Of a stretch of 64,000 nucleotides of DNA, positions 1-10,054 are shown piece after piece. The translations under genes were made by a program, and so were the position numbers. Numbering within the stretch: position 1 is the stretch's first letter; every line of letters starts with the position of its first letter. The stretch is from Anaeramoeba flamelloides. Taxonomy: Eukaryota > Metamonada > Anaeramoebidae. The stretch spans positions 310,001-374,000 of the forward strand of contig JANTQA010000010.1 of assembly GCA_027625915.1 (NCBI GenBank). The letters run 5' to 3'. The notes beneath the pieces are model-generated. The model saw only the letters and a list, made by a program, of their open reading frames with translations. It searched no databases and had not been told where the DNA came from.

Positions 1-408
1 TACGAACTGATTTATTGAATTAAAAAATTGAAAATTTATGGATTTTCAAGCACCTTTTTTGGTAACTGAATGAAAATTCTGTTCCATTTATTTTTCAATT
101 AATAATAAACACAAATTACATTAAATTTAAATTAAATTTAATTAAATTGATTGTTTAATTTTTGAAAAAAGTTTGTTTTAAATTGAAGAAATTTAACTCT
201 TTTTTCTCAATTTAAAAATTTGAATATATGAACTTTTTTATAATTTTTGTTTATATTCTTATATTGAAAATTCTTAATAAATTGTATCTTGTTCATTGGA
301 ATTCTTTTTTTAAAGAGATCCTCTCAAATTTTTTTTTTAGTTGTTTTTTGAATTTTGTCTCAATATGATCCTAAATAATTTGGTTTTTTGTAAATTGAAA
401 CTTTTCAA

Positions 409-603
409 TCATATGAAGGGCTGTCTCACAATATCCTTCTTTAGTACCAATTCACTCCTTGAGTCTGGGTATAATCCCTGACAAACCCCTTTAAAATTAA
501 GGGTCTGGTTGTTAAACATAAATAATAAATTTGTAAAAGATAGAATTTTACATTGATATGATGCTTGGGTTCTATTCAAGGATTGCCAGAGATCATTGGT
601 AGT
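409..603 (-). CDS. Possible terminal exon of an unidentified gene
   Basis: After an acceptor-like TTTTTTTAG (ending at 604), the minus strand is open for 64 codons to a TGA stop, reading TTNDLWQSLNRTQASYQCK at the start and KGVCQGLYPDSRSELVLKK near the end. There is no ATG at its start, so any gene needs upstream exons, which I could not find. The stretch is richer in G+C and in varied residues than its surroundings. The 12-mer TGTCAGGGATTA within it recurs at about 36,362-36,375 and 47,425-47,440, so it may be part of a transposon rather than a host gene. No family recognised. Confidence 0.22.
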   Translation of the reverse strand, partial: TTNDLWQSLNRTQASYQCKILSFTNLLFMFNNQTLNFKGVCQGLYPDSRSELVLKKDIVRQPFI

Positions 604-1197
604 CTAAAAAAATTCTTAGATATACTTTAAACTTAATTTTGTTTTCCAAATATGAAATTAAGATTTTTTAAGAATATCTCAAATAACGCACTCTAAGGTA
701 CACATGTATCAAGGAATTACTAAATTATGTTCTTTATCCTGGTATACAAAAGAATAATGGAATTTTTATTTATTGTTGATCAATTCAGAATTACAATTTA
801 CAGAATAAGATATAAACTCAAAAAACAAATTAATTTCTTTATCTTTGAATATATCAAAAAAAAAAAAGACAAAAATATGAATTGGGAAAAGTAAAATTGG
901 AATTTATTAGAATGTAAATCTTACAATTTTAGACAAAACTTACTAATAAATAATTATGGGTGGAAAGTTACTCCAATATTTAAAAATTATTATATAAAAT
1001 AATAATACCAATAAAGAATTGAAGTACCAACAAGTACTGTTGATTATTATAGATATTCTATTTTTTTTTTTTTTTTAATTTGAGAAATAAAAAGAAAATT
1101 TAGGAAAATTTATTTTTATTTCTAAAATTAAAAAAAAACATATTAACCTTTCTTCAGATTTTATACTTTATTCTAAATATATTTGATTTCCAGAATA

Positions 1198-1222
1198 AAT
1201 AATAATAATAATAATAATAAAA
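1198..1222. repeat. (AAT)n microsatellite
   Basis: Perfect trinucleotide run of about eight units. Confidence 0.9.
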
Positions 1223-1365
1223 CATAAAGGAGCCATGTAACAATTCAAAATAATTGGTAAACGTCATTGATTTTACTCAGCCACATTCATCATTTTGGAT
1301 ATAGAGTTCCGTTTTTTAATTATTCATTTTTTATTTTTTTATTTGTTTTGGATAAATATTATTAC

Positions 1366-1602
1366 TTATAAAAAGATTAATAATGGGCAACTCAATTGAG
1401 GTTTTAAATTATATTCAGAAAAAAAGATTAAATTAAGATTTTTTTTACCTATTTTTGATTTTAGGTTTGTACAAATTTTCGGAACGGGGTTTATTTTTGT
1501 TATTCTGCATTTAGGAAATGAATTTTCCTTCACAACTCTAATTTCGAAAATTTCTTTTATAAATTCCATGGGGGGTTCATTAATTTCTTTTTTGTTTACC
1601 AA
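1366..1602 (-). mobile_element. Repeat-derived coding relic
   Basis: The minus strand reads NEPPMEFIKEIFEIRVVKEN then KINPVPKICTNLKSKIG, flanked by an acceptor-like TTGTAG at ~1,604 and a donor-like GGTAAAAA at ~1,449. The NPVPK...KSKIG block recurs at 61,622 and 56,005, so this is more likely part of a dispersed element than a host exon. No in-frame ATG opens it. Confidence 0.3.
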
Positions 1603-2635
1603 CTACAAGATAAATGATGGATAAATATTTTTAAATAATAATAAAATATTGAATTTTAAAATCGCTTGTGAAAAAAATGACACAGTTGAACTTTTAATTT
1701 TAATCAAACTTATTTCGATTGAAGTGATTGATTCTTGTTTCCGTCTCAAATCTTCTTCCATTTTTTATAAAGGTGGTGATTGTTTGTGCAATAAAATTTT
1801 AATTTTTTTTTTCAAAAAGGTTTTAAAAAACAAATTATAAAGATGTTTAAAAAGGTTAGTATTATTATATTTTTGTGTTTTGGTTTTCCAACCTTCATTC
1901 AATATTTACAAAGATGACAATCGAAAGCAGTTTTAATAAAGTTTGACCAAATTTAAGAAAGTAACTAAACCTAACCCAACTACAGAGGGTTTGAAATAAC
2001 TGAATTGTCATTTAATTTTATTTATTTATTTATTCATAATTGTTAGTTTATATTAAATTTTTAATCCCAAAATTTCGATTTTTTCTCATAGGATGGAAAA
2101 TAAACCCCAATTAAAATTTTTTAACCCACCAAAATCCGATTTGTGAAAACAAAAAAACTTATTTAATCAATTCAAGAAGATTTACCAAATTAGAATCATT
2201 CACTAATTGAAATGTTAACACCTTTTTATAAATTACAATACTCACAAAGCAAAAACTAAATAATTATCAATATTAATAAATAAATCAAATGTATTAAAAT
2301 TTTTGGGAGCAAAACAAAAAAATTGATTTATGAAATTTGTTTAAATTCTATTAGGAATTATTGATCGACCAAAGGCTAGTTAGTACCAACTAATTTTATT
2401 TGAGTTCTTTTATTTGGAACAATTCAACTTTAACATAATATCAACTGTTCACAAAAAAATTTTGATCAAAAAAAATTACGTAATTCAAACAATGAAATGA
2501 AAACAAAAACTAAAAGATTAAAAAATGATTTTCATATTTTTCAAAAATCAAAATTATCTCCAATTTCAATGAAATTGTATTATTATGATTGTTTGGAACG
2601 TTTTATATGTGTGGAAAATTTTGAATTTTAGTTTA

Positions 2636-3453
2636 CTGTTCCTGAAAAAAATTGTCAAATAGAAAAAATTTGTCAAATCAATTTTCCAAAAAATTCAAAT
2701 TTAATTGTAAAAATTACTGAAAAAAAAAACTAAGTTATTAATTTTTTTTATTATAAGAAATGTTTTTGATAATCTTTATTATAGAGTCATAATAAAATAA
2801 TTACTACCTTTGATAAATCGACAATCTGTTGATCCACAACCTTTTATATTGCCCTATCACAAAAATTCCATTTTTAATTGGGAACCTTACTGAAAATTCA
2901 AAGTAAGATCAATGAAAAAAAAGAATAAATAAATAAACAAAGACAAAATGAAGTATTCGCCACAATAACAGTTTTTTAAATACTATCTTTTAGTATGGGG
3001 TTTTTCTTTGATTGATCAATTATTAAAAATTTGTTCAAAAAATTGACGATTTTTGAGATCTCCAAAACTACACTAGAAATTTCGATAAATTAAGTAGATT
3101 TAAATTTTGTTTGTTGATTTGATTGAAAATAATATAATAGATTATTATTTGATGTTAAAATGTTTCTTCTTTTATTTGATTTGACTTTTCATTTTCAGTA
3201 AGGTTCCCAATTAAAAATGGAATTTTTGTGATAGGGCAATATAAAAGGTTGTGGATCAACAGATTGTCGATTTATCAAAGGTAGTAATTATTTTATTATG
3301 ACTCTATAATAAAGATTATCAAAAACATTTCTTATAATAAAAAAAATTAATAACTTAGTTTTTTTTTTCAGTAATGTTTACAATTAAATTTGAATTTTTT
3401 GGAAAATTGATTTGACAAATTTTTTCTATTTGACAATTTTTTTCCGGAATGGT
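2636..3453. mobile_element. 818-bp non-coding element with ~265-bp near-identical inverted arms
   Basis: The left arm (about 2639-2905) and right arm (about 3187-3452) are reverse complements with only a few differences by eye, separated by ~280 bp of unique DNA. Terminal bases are CTGTTCC at the left and, reverse-complemented, ACCATTCC at the right. A TA dinucleotide flanks each end (2634-2635, 3454-3455), the target-site duplication expected of Tc1/mariner-type insertion. No ORF lies inside. High arm identity suggests recent insertion or gene conversion. It looks like a non-autonomous long-TIR DNA transposon. Confidence 0.85.
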
Positions 3454-3680
3454 TATAACAAAAATTATTAATATCACTATTTTGATATTTCAATTATTCA
3501 AGAACCTAATTCAGAACATATTATTTATAATGTTTTCAAAAAACATTCAGCTGTTTTAAAAAGTGCTGAATAAATGTTTGGAAAGATGTTCTTCAAACTG
3601 TTTAATCTGTTCATTTGATGGGATTTGAGTAACACCTGGTAAAACTTTAAGTCTGAATTTTTTTGTTATGGTTGTATAAA

Positions 3681-3712
<32 letters not shown>

Positions 3713-3737
3713 TTCAAGTGAAAAGTTAATATATTTA
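3454..3737. other. NOL10 3' flank
   Basis: AT-rich with one poly-A tract at 3,679-3,697. Nothing else recognised. Confidence 0.6.
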
Positions 3738-5831
3738 TTAATATTTTGATCGTTTTGATCTCCTTCTATTTTTATTTTCATTTCTATTTTTATTTTTATT
3801 TTTCACAGAATTTGGGACAAACGACATTTCTCTCCCGGAAAGGACTGTACGGGTTTGGGTGATTGGCTTTGATTTATCCGAATCAACTCTCAATCCTAAA
3901 GTGACATATTTTTCAATTCTTCTTTTCTTTTGAGCATCTTTAAGATTTTTATTATTAAACAAACCCAACCCCTTTTCATTTTTTTCATCTTTTATTTCAA
4001 ATAAACGTTTTTTATTTTTCTTTTTCCTTTTAGGTTTTTTCTTTTTTCTGTCTTGTAATTTTTTCAATCTTTCTTCTCTTTGCTTTAATTTTTCTTTTTT
4101 TTCTTTTTCGATGATTTGTTGCTCTTCCTTTTCAAGATCTACTTCTTCTACTATCACCCTTTCCCCTCTATGTGTGTTCTTCTTTTTTTCTTCAATTTCA
4201 TCATTAGAAGAAGAGCCACCTTCGTCATCATTATCATCGCCAGACTCATACTCCTCATCTTCATCTTCATCATCGTCATCGATGTTCTCAAAGAGATCTA
4301 ATTCGTCACTCAGCTCTTCAAAATCAGGAAGAGTTTTTTTGTCCAGTTGGAAAGGCTTTTTTGATCTAAATTTCTCATGGCCAGAATGTAGTTTCATTTT
4401 TGGATCTATCCACATCCTTTCAAATCTTTTATCCTTCATAACTTTATTTAAAGACTCTTTATCTGTTTTTTGATAGGAAACGACATTTTTGTTTACGCCC
4501 AGGGGATTTTTTGCTGTCTTTTTTTCAATTCTGGGTCTTTGCTGTTCTTCGATTGTGTTTTTAATTTTCTTTTGGCGCATTTCTTCAAGCAAAAACGGTT
4601 GCGCGATCGACTTTGCCTTTGAGTATAATTTCACTTTGATAAAATAACCGTGCATATAACTCTTCAATAAATTGGTGCCGATCAGATGCGATAGCCCTAA
4701 TTTGGAAAGCTCCTGCCTTGTGACGAATTTGTAGTCGTCATAAATCACAGTTGTATCGGTTTCTTCCAATTCCTCTGTTAGCGAATCCAAAAAGGAGCAC
4801 CAGTTGGGCGCAATGCCGATCGAGGGCGCATAATACGCCTTGATTCGAGAGTCGTCTGTCGCAAGACAAAACAAGCCCGTTGACTTGTAAATATCAAAGG
4901 AATTGATTTCTTGCTCGGTTTCCAAATTAGCGAGGGTCTCTCCCGTGTTTGAATTCCAAACCTTCAAGAGCTTTTTGTCACAAGAGAAAATCCTTTCGCT
5001 GTTTTGGTATTTGATTTGCTTAATGCTGTTTTCGTATTGGTGATCTTTCACCAATTTTGGCTTTGAAGATCTGAGATCGTAGAGGTGAATTTTGCCATTG
5101 GAGTCGCCAATAGCGATTTCGAGCCCGTTGGGGTGCTGCGCGATGCTTGTGACATCCAGGGATTCGTTCTCCTTGCTGATGTTCAAAGAAGACAATTGCT
5201 TTTTCGTTCTTGGATCGATGCACACAACACCGCCATCTTCACACCCTGCAACCAGCAGTTGGTGGTATGGATTAAAGGACAGGCAGTTAATTGCATCGTA
5301 ATTGGTCTCAATTGTATTCAAAAATCTGCCCTCTTCTAAATTTAATCTCCAAATATCCGAGCTGCTTCCGGCTAAAAATAAATCGCAGCTGGGGTAATGG
5401 TATTGCAACGTACGCGCAATTTTGGGGGTCCTTATTTTGTAATACATCCCGCCGCGAGAATGGAACTCAACATTACGATCCCTTTCAATGAATGCGATTT
5501 TGCTCCAGTCGTCCGTTAAACAACAAAAGTCAATCACCTCAGAGTCGATGTGCCTTTCAAACTTCATTGAGAGTTCGTTTAAATCCCACACTTTGATCTG
5601 TGGTAAGTAGACACCGCTTGCTATGAGGTGTTGGCCGTCGTTAGTAAACTTAATACGCTGGCAAGAGACAGGGAATTCGAAATCCTGGACTAATTCAATA
5701 CGCTGGCGGAAGGACTTGTCTTTTTTTAAATCTCGGAGTTTTTTATGCCTTTTAACCCAATCGGGCAACCTTTTACCCGCAGTGACATCATATATTTTAA
5801 GCCCTGTGGAAGAAACTAATTGAATTGACAT
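3738..5831 (-). CDS. NOL10: NOL10/Enp2-like nucleolar WD40 protein
   Basis: Single exon, 697 residues, ATG at 5831-5829 and TAA stop. The N-terminal ~350 residues read as a WD40 beta-propeller; it opens with MSIQLVSSTGLKIYDVTAG, typical of the NOL10/Enp2 family, and contains repeat signatures such as IKVWDLNEL, IHLYDLRSS and LKVWNSNTGE. Around residues 465-490 lies the NUC153-type motif RFERMWIDPKMKLHSGHE. An acidic Asp/Glu/Ser stretch (about 505-550) and a long Lys/Arg-rich tail (about 560-697) follow, as expected for a nucleolar protein. Family members act in 40S/small-subunit processome biogenesis (established for yeast Enp2). Length is close to the usual ~690-710. Codon positions in the propeller are visibly richer in G+C than the flanks. 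No intron seen. Other-frame open stretches on the plus strand here are shadows. Confidence 0.95.
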   Translation of the reverse strand: MSIQLVSSTGLKIYDVTAGKRLPDWVKRHKKLRDLKKDKSFRQRIELVQDFEFPVSCQRIKFTNDGQHLIASGVYLPQIKVWDLNELSMKFERHIDSEVIDFCCLTDDWSKIAFIERDRNVEFHSRGGMYYKIRTPKIARTLQYHYPSCDLFLAGSSSDIWRLNLEEGRFLNTIETNYDAINCLSFNPYHQLLVAGCEDGGVVCIDPRTKKQLSSLNISKENESLDVTSIAQHPNGLEIAIGDSNGKIHLYDLRSSKPKLVKDHQYENSIKQIKYQNSERIFSCDKKLLKVWNSNTGETLANLETEQEINSFDIYKSTGLFCLATDDSRIKAYYAPSIGIAPNWCSFLDSLTEELEETDTTVIYDDYKFVTRQELSKLGLSHLIGTNLLKSYMHGYFIKVKLYSKAKSIAQPFLLEEMRQKKIKNTIEEQQRPRIEKKTAKNPLGVNKNVVSYQKTDKESLNKVMKDKRFERMWIDPKMKLHSGHEKFRSKKPFQLDKKTLPDFEELSDELDLFENIDDDDEDEDEEYESGDDNDDEGGSSSNDEIEEKKKNTHRGERVIVEEVDLEKEEQQIIEKEKKEKLKQREERLKKLQDRKKKKPKRKKKNKKRLFEIKDEKNEKGLGLFNNKNLKDAQKKRRIEKYVTLGLRVDSDKSKPITQTRTVLSGREMSFVPNSVKNKNKNRNENKNRRRSKRSKY

Positions 5832-7432
5832 TTGAAAGAAAAAGAGTGTTCTATAAGTCTAGTAAAGAATAATCTATTATCTCTTTTTTTTTCTTTTTAA
5901 TTTTTTTTTTTGTTTTTGAGAAAATAAAAAAAAAATGATACATTTTCAACTCTTTATAAACTTCATGATTTAATACTTTTTGAAATTGAAGTAAAGGAAT
6001 AGCAATTGTGTTGACTATAATTTGGTTTTAGTTCTTTCAAGTTAATTCTGCTATTGTTTTTTCATCAAAAAGGTTACGTAATTTTTTTATTATTAGAGAT
6101 CTTTTTTGGAAAGATTCCAATAAATTTAAGGTTGATCTTTGAAAATAAAGGTAACCATTAAAGCCAAGAATTTAACCACATGTATTGATAATGGTTATCA
6201 CAAATTCACCATTTATCTTGTTTAAGTCTATCATTTGTTTTTTTCTTATTTTTTTGAAAATAGGTGATTATAATTACTGAGGTTAAAATAAACGGTGTTC
6301 AAGTCCTTTAATCCAACAAAAAATTAACCCAGATTTATTTTTTTAATCGATGCCATTGGGAGATCAGAATATACATATACCGATCTGGTTTAAATTTAAA
6401 ATCACTTTTCGCTTTAGATCTTGAATTAATTTCTATGATTATCAACATATAAATTGTATTTATTTCAAAAAATTTGAAGAACAATAATATTTTATTGGAA
6501 GACATACTGAAGATTTTTGAAAAATTCAAAAATTGACTTATTCTCATTATTTTGTCAAAAAATTTGAATTCAATATTTTCTCTTATTCTTTTTTAAAAGT
6601 TCTTTTAAGAACTTGCTTTCTATTTTATATATTATTATCACACTCTCGCTAATTTCTTTTCTTTCAACAATAAACTAATATTTTTCAAGTTTTTTAAATT
6701 TTAAAACTGGTATTTAAAATCTAAATGGAAAAAAAAAATATGCTTCATTCTCTAGATTTATTTTTTTCAAAAAGGATTTTCAAATTGAAACCCACTTCTT
6801 TGTTGTCTCAATTTTTAAAAGGTAATTTTTATTATGAAGAATTTTTTAATTTCTAAACAAAGAATTGATGTATATAATTTTACACAATATGTGTTTTTTA
6901 ATTTTACCCCATTCAAAAATTAAACACATTACTGATATTTGAATTATGAATGGGAAAATTATTAACTTCATTTTAAAATAATAAAAAAATTTTAAAAAAA
7001 CTTGTATTTTCTCAATAAGAAATTATACTTTTTTTTTTTTTTTTGTTCATAAATATTTAGAAACTAATTATATGCAAAAAAATCCAAGTTTGCTGTTAAA
7101 ATCAATAATAAATTATATTCGGAGAAATTTTATTCCGTTTTCTCAAATTGAACTTTAAGATAGATTTTTCCTTATGATAATTTCATTTTCACATTGTTTT
7201 CAATGTTAATAAGTAAATTCACAAATTTAGAAAAGAAATTATATAATGGAAAGGGACATTATCAAGAATTTGATATCAGATTACAAATTTATTAAATTTT
7301 ATCTTATTAAAATAGTTTTCAGAAACGTGATAATTATTTATGAAAATATTTTAGCATTTAATAAAAGAGATAAAAATAGTACTTCAAATTGTAATCAAAA
7401 TATTTCAATGGTTATTATACTAGTATATAATA

Positions 7433-7627
7433 CAGTCTGTTTCACTTTTAAGACGCAAACTTTCAACGGAATTTAAGGCACAAAAAAAATCTCAAATTAA
7501 AGCACAAAATTCAAATTCTAGTAAAAATAAATTGTAAAAAAAAATTCCAAATTTTGTACCTTAATTTGAGATTTTTTTGTTCCTTAAATTTCGTTGAAAG
7601 TTTATCCCCTAAAAGTGAAATTGACTG
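7433..7627. mobile_element. Tc1/mariner-type MITE, CAGTC family, copy 1
   Basis: 195-bp palindromic element. It starts CAGTCTGTTTCACTTTTAAG, ends with AAAAGTGAAATTGACTG, and is flanked by TA on both sides (7431-7432, 7628-7629). Its two halves are reverse complements around a short AT core. Two related copies are at 52,884 and 61,963. Open frames crossing it are not genes. Confidence 0.85.
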
Positions 7628-7926
7628 TATTTGTAGATACATCAAGTTTTTTTAAATATTTGTTGAATTATTTATCAATTCCAGTCAAAAAGTGGGAATT
7701 TGCTAATAATTTTTATAATATGATAGTAAAGTATAATTCACGAATCCTTATATTTAGTCCAAATATTTAATTATTGAAGATTAATCTTGTTAAATTAATA
7801 AAGATAAACAATTTGAAATCAAAAAGAAAAAAAATAAAACAATTATAAAGCTTATGGTCAAAATAACTATATAAAAATTATCATAAATTTGATTTTACAA
7901 TTCTTACAAAGACGGATATTAATCAT

Positions 7927-8450
7927 AAATAAACTCTATTTCAAAATCATTAGCCAATTAAAAATCAAATTTTAAAGAATAATATTTTTAATAATTGAAT
8001 TTATCTATTATAACATAAAAATTTCTATTTTATTATTCATTTTTATACTCAAGAGATATTTATTTTTCGTCTCAAAATAAAACAAAAAAAAAAATAAATC
8101 AAACAATGACAAAAAAAGTGGACTATTTATTTTGAAATAAGTATTATATAAAAAATAGAAATTTTAATGAATTAATATAATCCATTTATCGATTCTACTT
8201 CTATTTGAAGTACTAAATCTAATCTATTTTTCATATTTTAAACCAATTTTTTCATTAATTCATTTGTTACTTCTTTCAAAATTTTAATATTCATTTTCCA
8301 TTTTAACAAAATACTGTGGTAAAAACAATAAAGAGAAAAAATGATTTTTTTTTCAAACTTTTCATTGTGAGGGTAAAAACTTCAACAAAATACAAATAAT
8401 ATTTAAAATTCAAATGAATCATGGACAATTTATTATGAAATTTAGTTTAT
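7927..8450 (-). mobile_element. Decayed Tc1-like transposon fragment (C-terminal transposase region), copy 1
   Basis: About 520 bp roughly 75-80% identical by eye to 52,247-52,770. On the minus strand it retains the reading KEVTNELMKKLV then NMKNRLDLVLQIE, the Tc1 transposase tail pattern (W.e.t.e...kLv.smp.R...vi...G). An in-frame stop interrupts it, so it is a relic. Confidence 0.5.
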
Positions 8451-9049
8451 CTATAAAAGTCGTTTTATTTTAGAAAAATTGTTGAGGATCATTTATCACC
8501 ATAAAATAAATTATTAATAGAGAAAATGATTTTTAAGTAGTTTTTTGTTTAGTTTAAATTTTCTGTTCAACTTGAAAACCTTTCTCATGAATTCATAAAA
8601 ATACTCCTCCATGTACATTTATTCATTTAGTTTTTTCTCGTTTTGATTAGTTAATATTGAATTTATAACAATGACTATGTATTATTCCATAATCACAACA
8701 CTTACAACCGTTCCAAGGCCACGGTGATATTTTTTCAATATGAGATTTCTTATTCTTGTATTCTTAGATTTAAAAATCTATATCAACACCAAAATTTGAT
8801 ATTGTTTAAATTCCACCGTAGCTTTGGATAGACTGTAAATAAATAATATTATTCATATCTACTTTGTAAAAAGTGATTCTTTAAAGTAGATCAGAAAATA
8901 AAATAAAAACAAAAACACTATTTTTTTATAAAAAATATTAGACTCTTGTTAAAATATTCTGTAGGACTTGATTTAAAAGATGGTTCAAAATAAAATCCAT
9001 TTTTAATTTTTAAAGTCATTTTGAGAAATGAATTATTATTTTCAAAAGT

Positions 9050-9475
9050 TTACTGTAGTCAAAATAAAGTGTTTAAAAAAATTTACTACGTGTTTCAAAA
9101 CAAAAAGCGTGTTTATTTGTTATAGATTGCCTACACATTGAATAATGAAAAGAATCAACAATAAACAACAAGTAAATAGAGTACCGATATCTTAAAGGCC
9201 ACTAATAAAAAAGAAATTCTCTAAATGAAAGATCAAATAAAAAATTTTAATCAAAAAACGTTAGTTAATTTTTAATTCTATTTTTATTATCCAAATAACA
9301 AAAAAATTCCAAAAATAAGAATAATATTATAAAAAATTAGAAACTAATTGTATTCCTAAATTAAATTTTACTGAAAATATCCAGGACTTTACATTCAAAA
9401 TTGATTTGAACTTAGGTATACTGTTAGGCAGAAAATTGAATGTGGACATTAAATTTCAGAAAAAAAAGTGAGAAA
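9050..9475. repeat. Dispersed repeat, copy of 58,410-58,820
   Basis: Shares blocks TACTGTAGTCAAAATAA, AAAAAGCGTGTTTATTTGTT and AATTGATTTGAACTTAGGTA, in the same order and orientation, with the copy at 58.4 kb. No readable protein. Confidence 0.6.
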
Positions 9476-9595
9476 TTTTCATAGAAAACATTATACAAAT
9501 TCAATTGTATAATCAAAATTTCTCAAAATATCATGAAAACCACCTTGAAAATTGGTTTGCCTGAAGGTGTTCTATTGAAAAGTAAATTAGATACT

Positions 9596-10004
9596 TTACT
9601 GATATTTGATTTCTAAATGGGAAAAAATTTTCACTTTCTTTTCCAGGATTTTTACTTCATCGAATAGAGTTTTCGAAGAAGTAGGTTGAAAGTTTGAACT
9701 CTCTATTTAAAATAAGGAAATTGAAAATGAAGTGAAATTTTTTTCTATTTTTAATTCAAATAACTGTATTGGAACAAGAAAAAAAAAAGCTGCAAATTCT
9801 TTTCGATCCAGGTGATAAGTTCTGAGTACAGATTCTTAGATCGATTCTAATGTGTGAAAAAACGATACTATTCATTTGAATCAAAATAAAGGAATTACCT
9901 TTGTTGTCTATTCGAAGAATGTGTTTATGAAACAATAAATTTAAAATTGTTGATTTAAACATCCCAGAGAATCCAAAAATAACAAACCAGATTTCAAAAA
10001 ACAT
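9596..10004 (-). CDS. Possible two-exon mini-gene or gene fragment with a P-loop-like motif
   Basis: The ATG at 10004-10002 lies 50 bp from the divergent ATG of the PH-like gene. Exon 1 (10004-9899) encodes a hydrophobic strand then GFSGMFKSTILNLLF, resembling a Walker A/G1 loop, except that the last Gly of GxxxxGK[ST] is replaced (FKS instead of GKS). A GTAATT donor follows. An acceptor AAATAG puts exon 2 at 9702-9596 in the matching phase, reading FQPTSSKTLFDEVKILEKK before a TAA stop; total about 70 residues. Exon 2 lies inside a short inverted-repeat element (9599-9766), whose flanking TA falls within the stop codon. It is too short for a complete GTPase. It may be a remnant, an exonised transposon sequence, or chance; I do not recognise a family. 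Confidence 0.25.
9599..9766. mobile_element. TA-flanked short inverted-repeat element, CTGATATTTG family, copy 1
   Basis: 168 bp, from CTGATATTTGATTTCTAAAT to the complementary end ATTCAAATAACTG, flanked by TA (9597-9598, 9767-9768). Inner blocks AAAATTTTCACTTTC and GAAGTGAAATTTTTTTC pair with each other. Matches 33,830-33,998. Overlaps the second exon of the putative P-loop-like mini-gene. Confidence 0.7.
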
Positions 10005-10054
10005 TTTTAAACTTTTTGATTCTTTCAATAAGCTAAAAACTTAATTTTTTCAAA

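Larger units (their letters stand above)
610..2635. other. Gene-poor AT-rich DNA
   Basis: Apart from the relic at 1,366-1,602 and the AAT run, I see no gene, RNA or paired repeat. Confidence 0.6.
5832..9590. other. Intergenic DNA dominated by transposon debris
   Basis: Holds the CAGTC MITE, the Tc1 tail relic and the 9.05-kb repeat. A 70-codon minus frame at 6,335-6,547 has a true ATG and ends NSRSKAKSDFKFKPDR.., but has no recognised family. A small CTGATATTTG-like hairpin occurs at 6,899-6,962. Confidence 0.6.

Noticed and set aside
4111-4473. Ser-rich plus-strand ORF opposite NOL10
   Set aside because: Antisense shadow of the acidic Asp/Glu and Lys tract of NOL10.
7246-7476. 76-codon plus-strand ORF
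   Set aside because: Its end runs into the CAGTC MITE and it lacks any recognisable motif.
8690-8840. Minus-strand Cys-rich reading ISPWPWNGCKCCDYG
   Set aside because: Only ~39 codons, bounded by stops, in transposon debris; no zinc-finger pattern completed.
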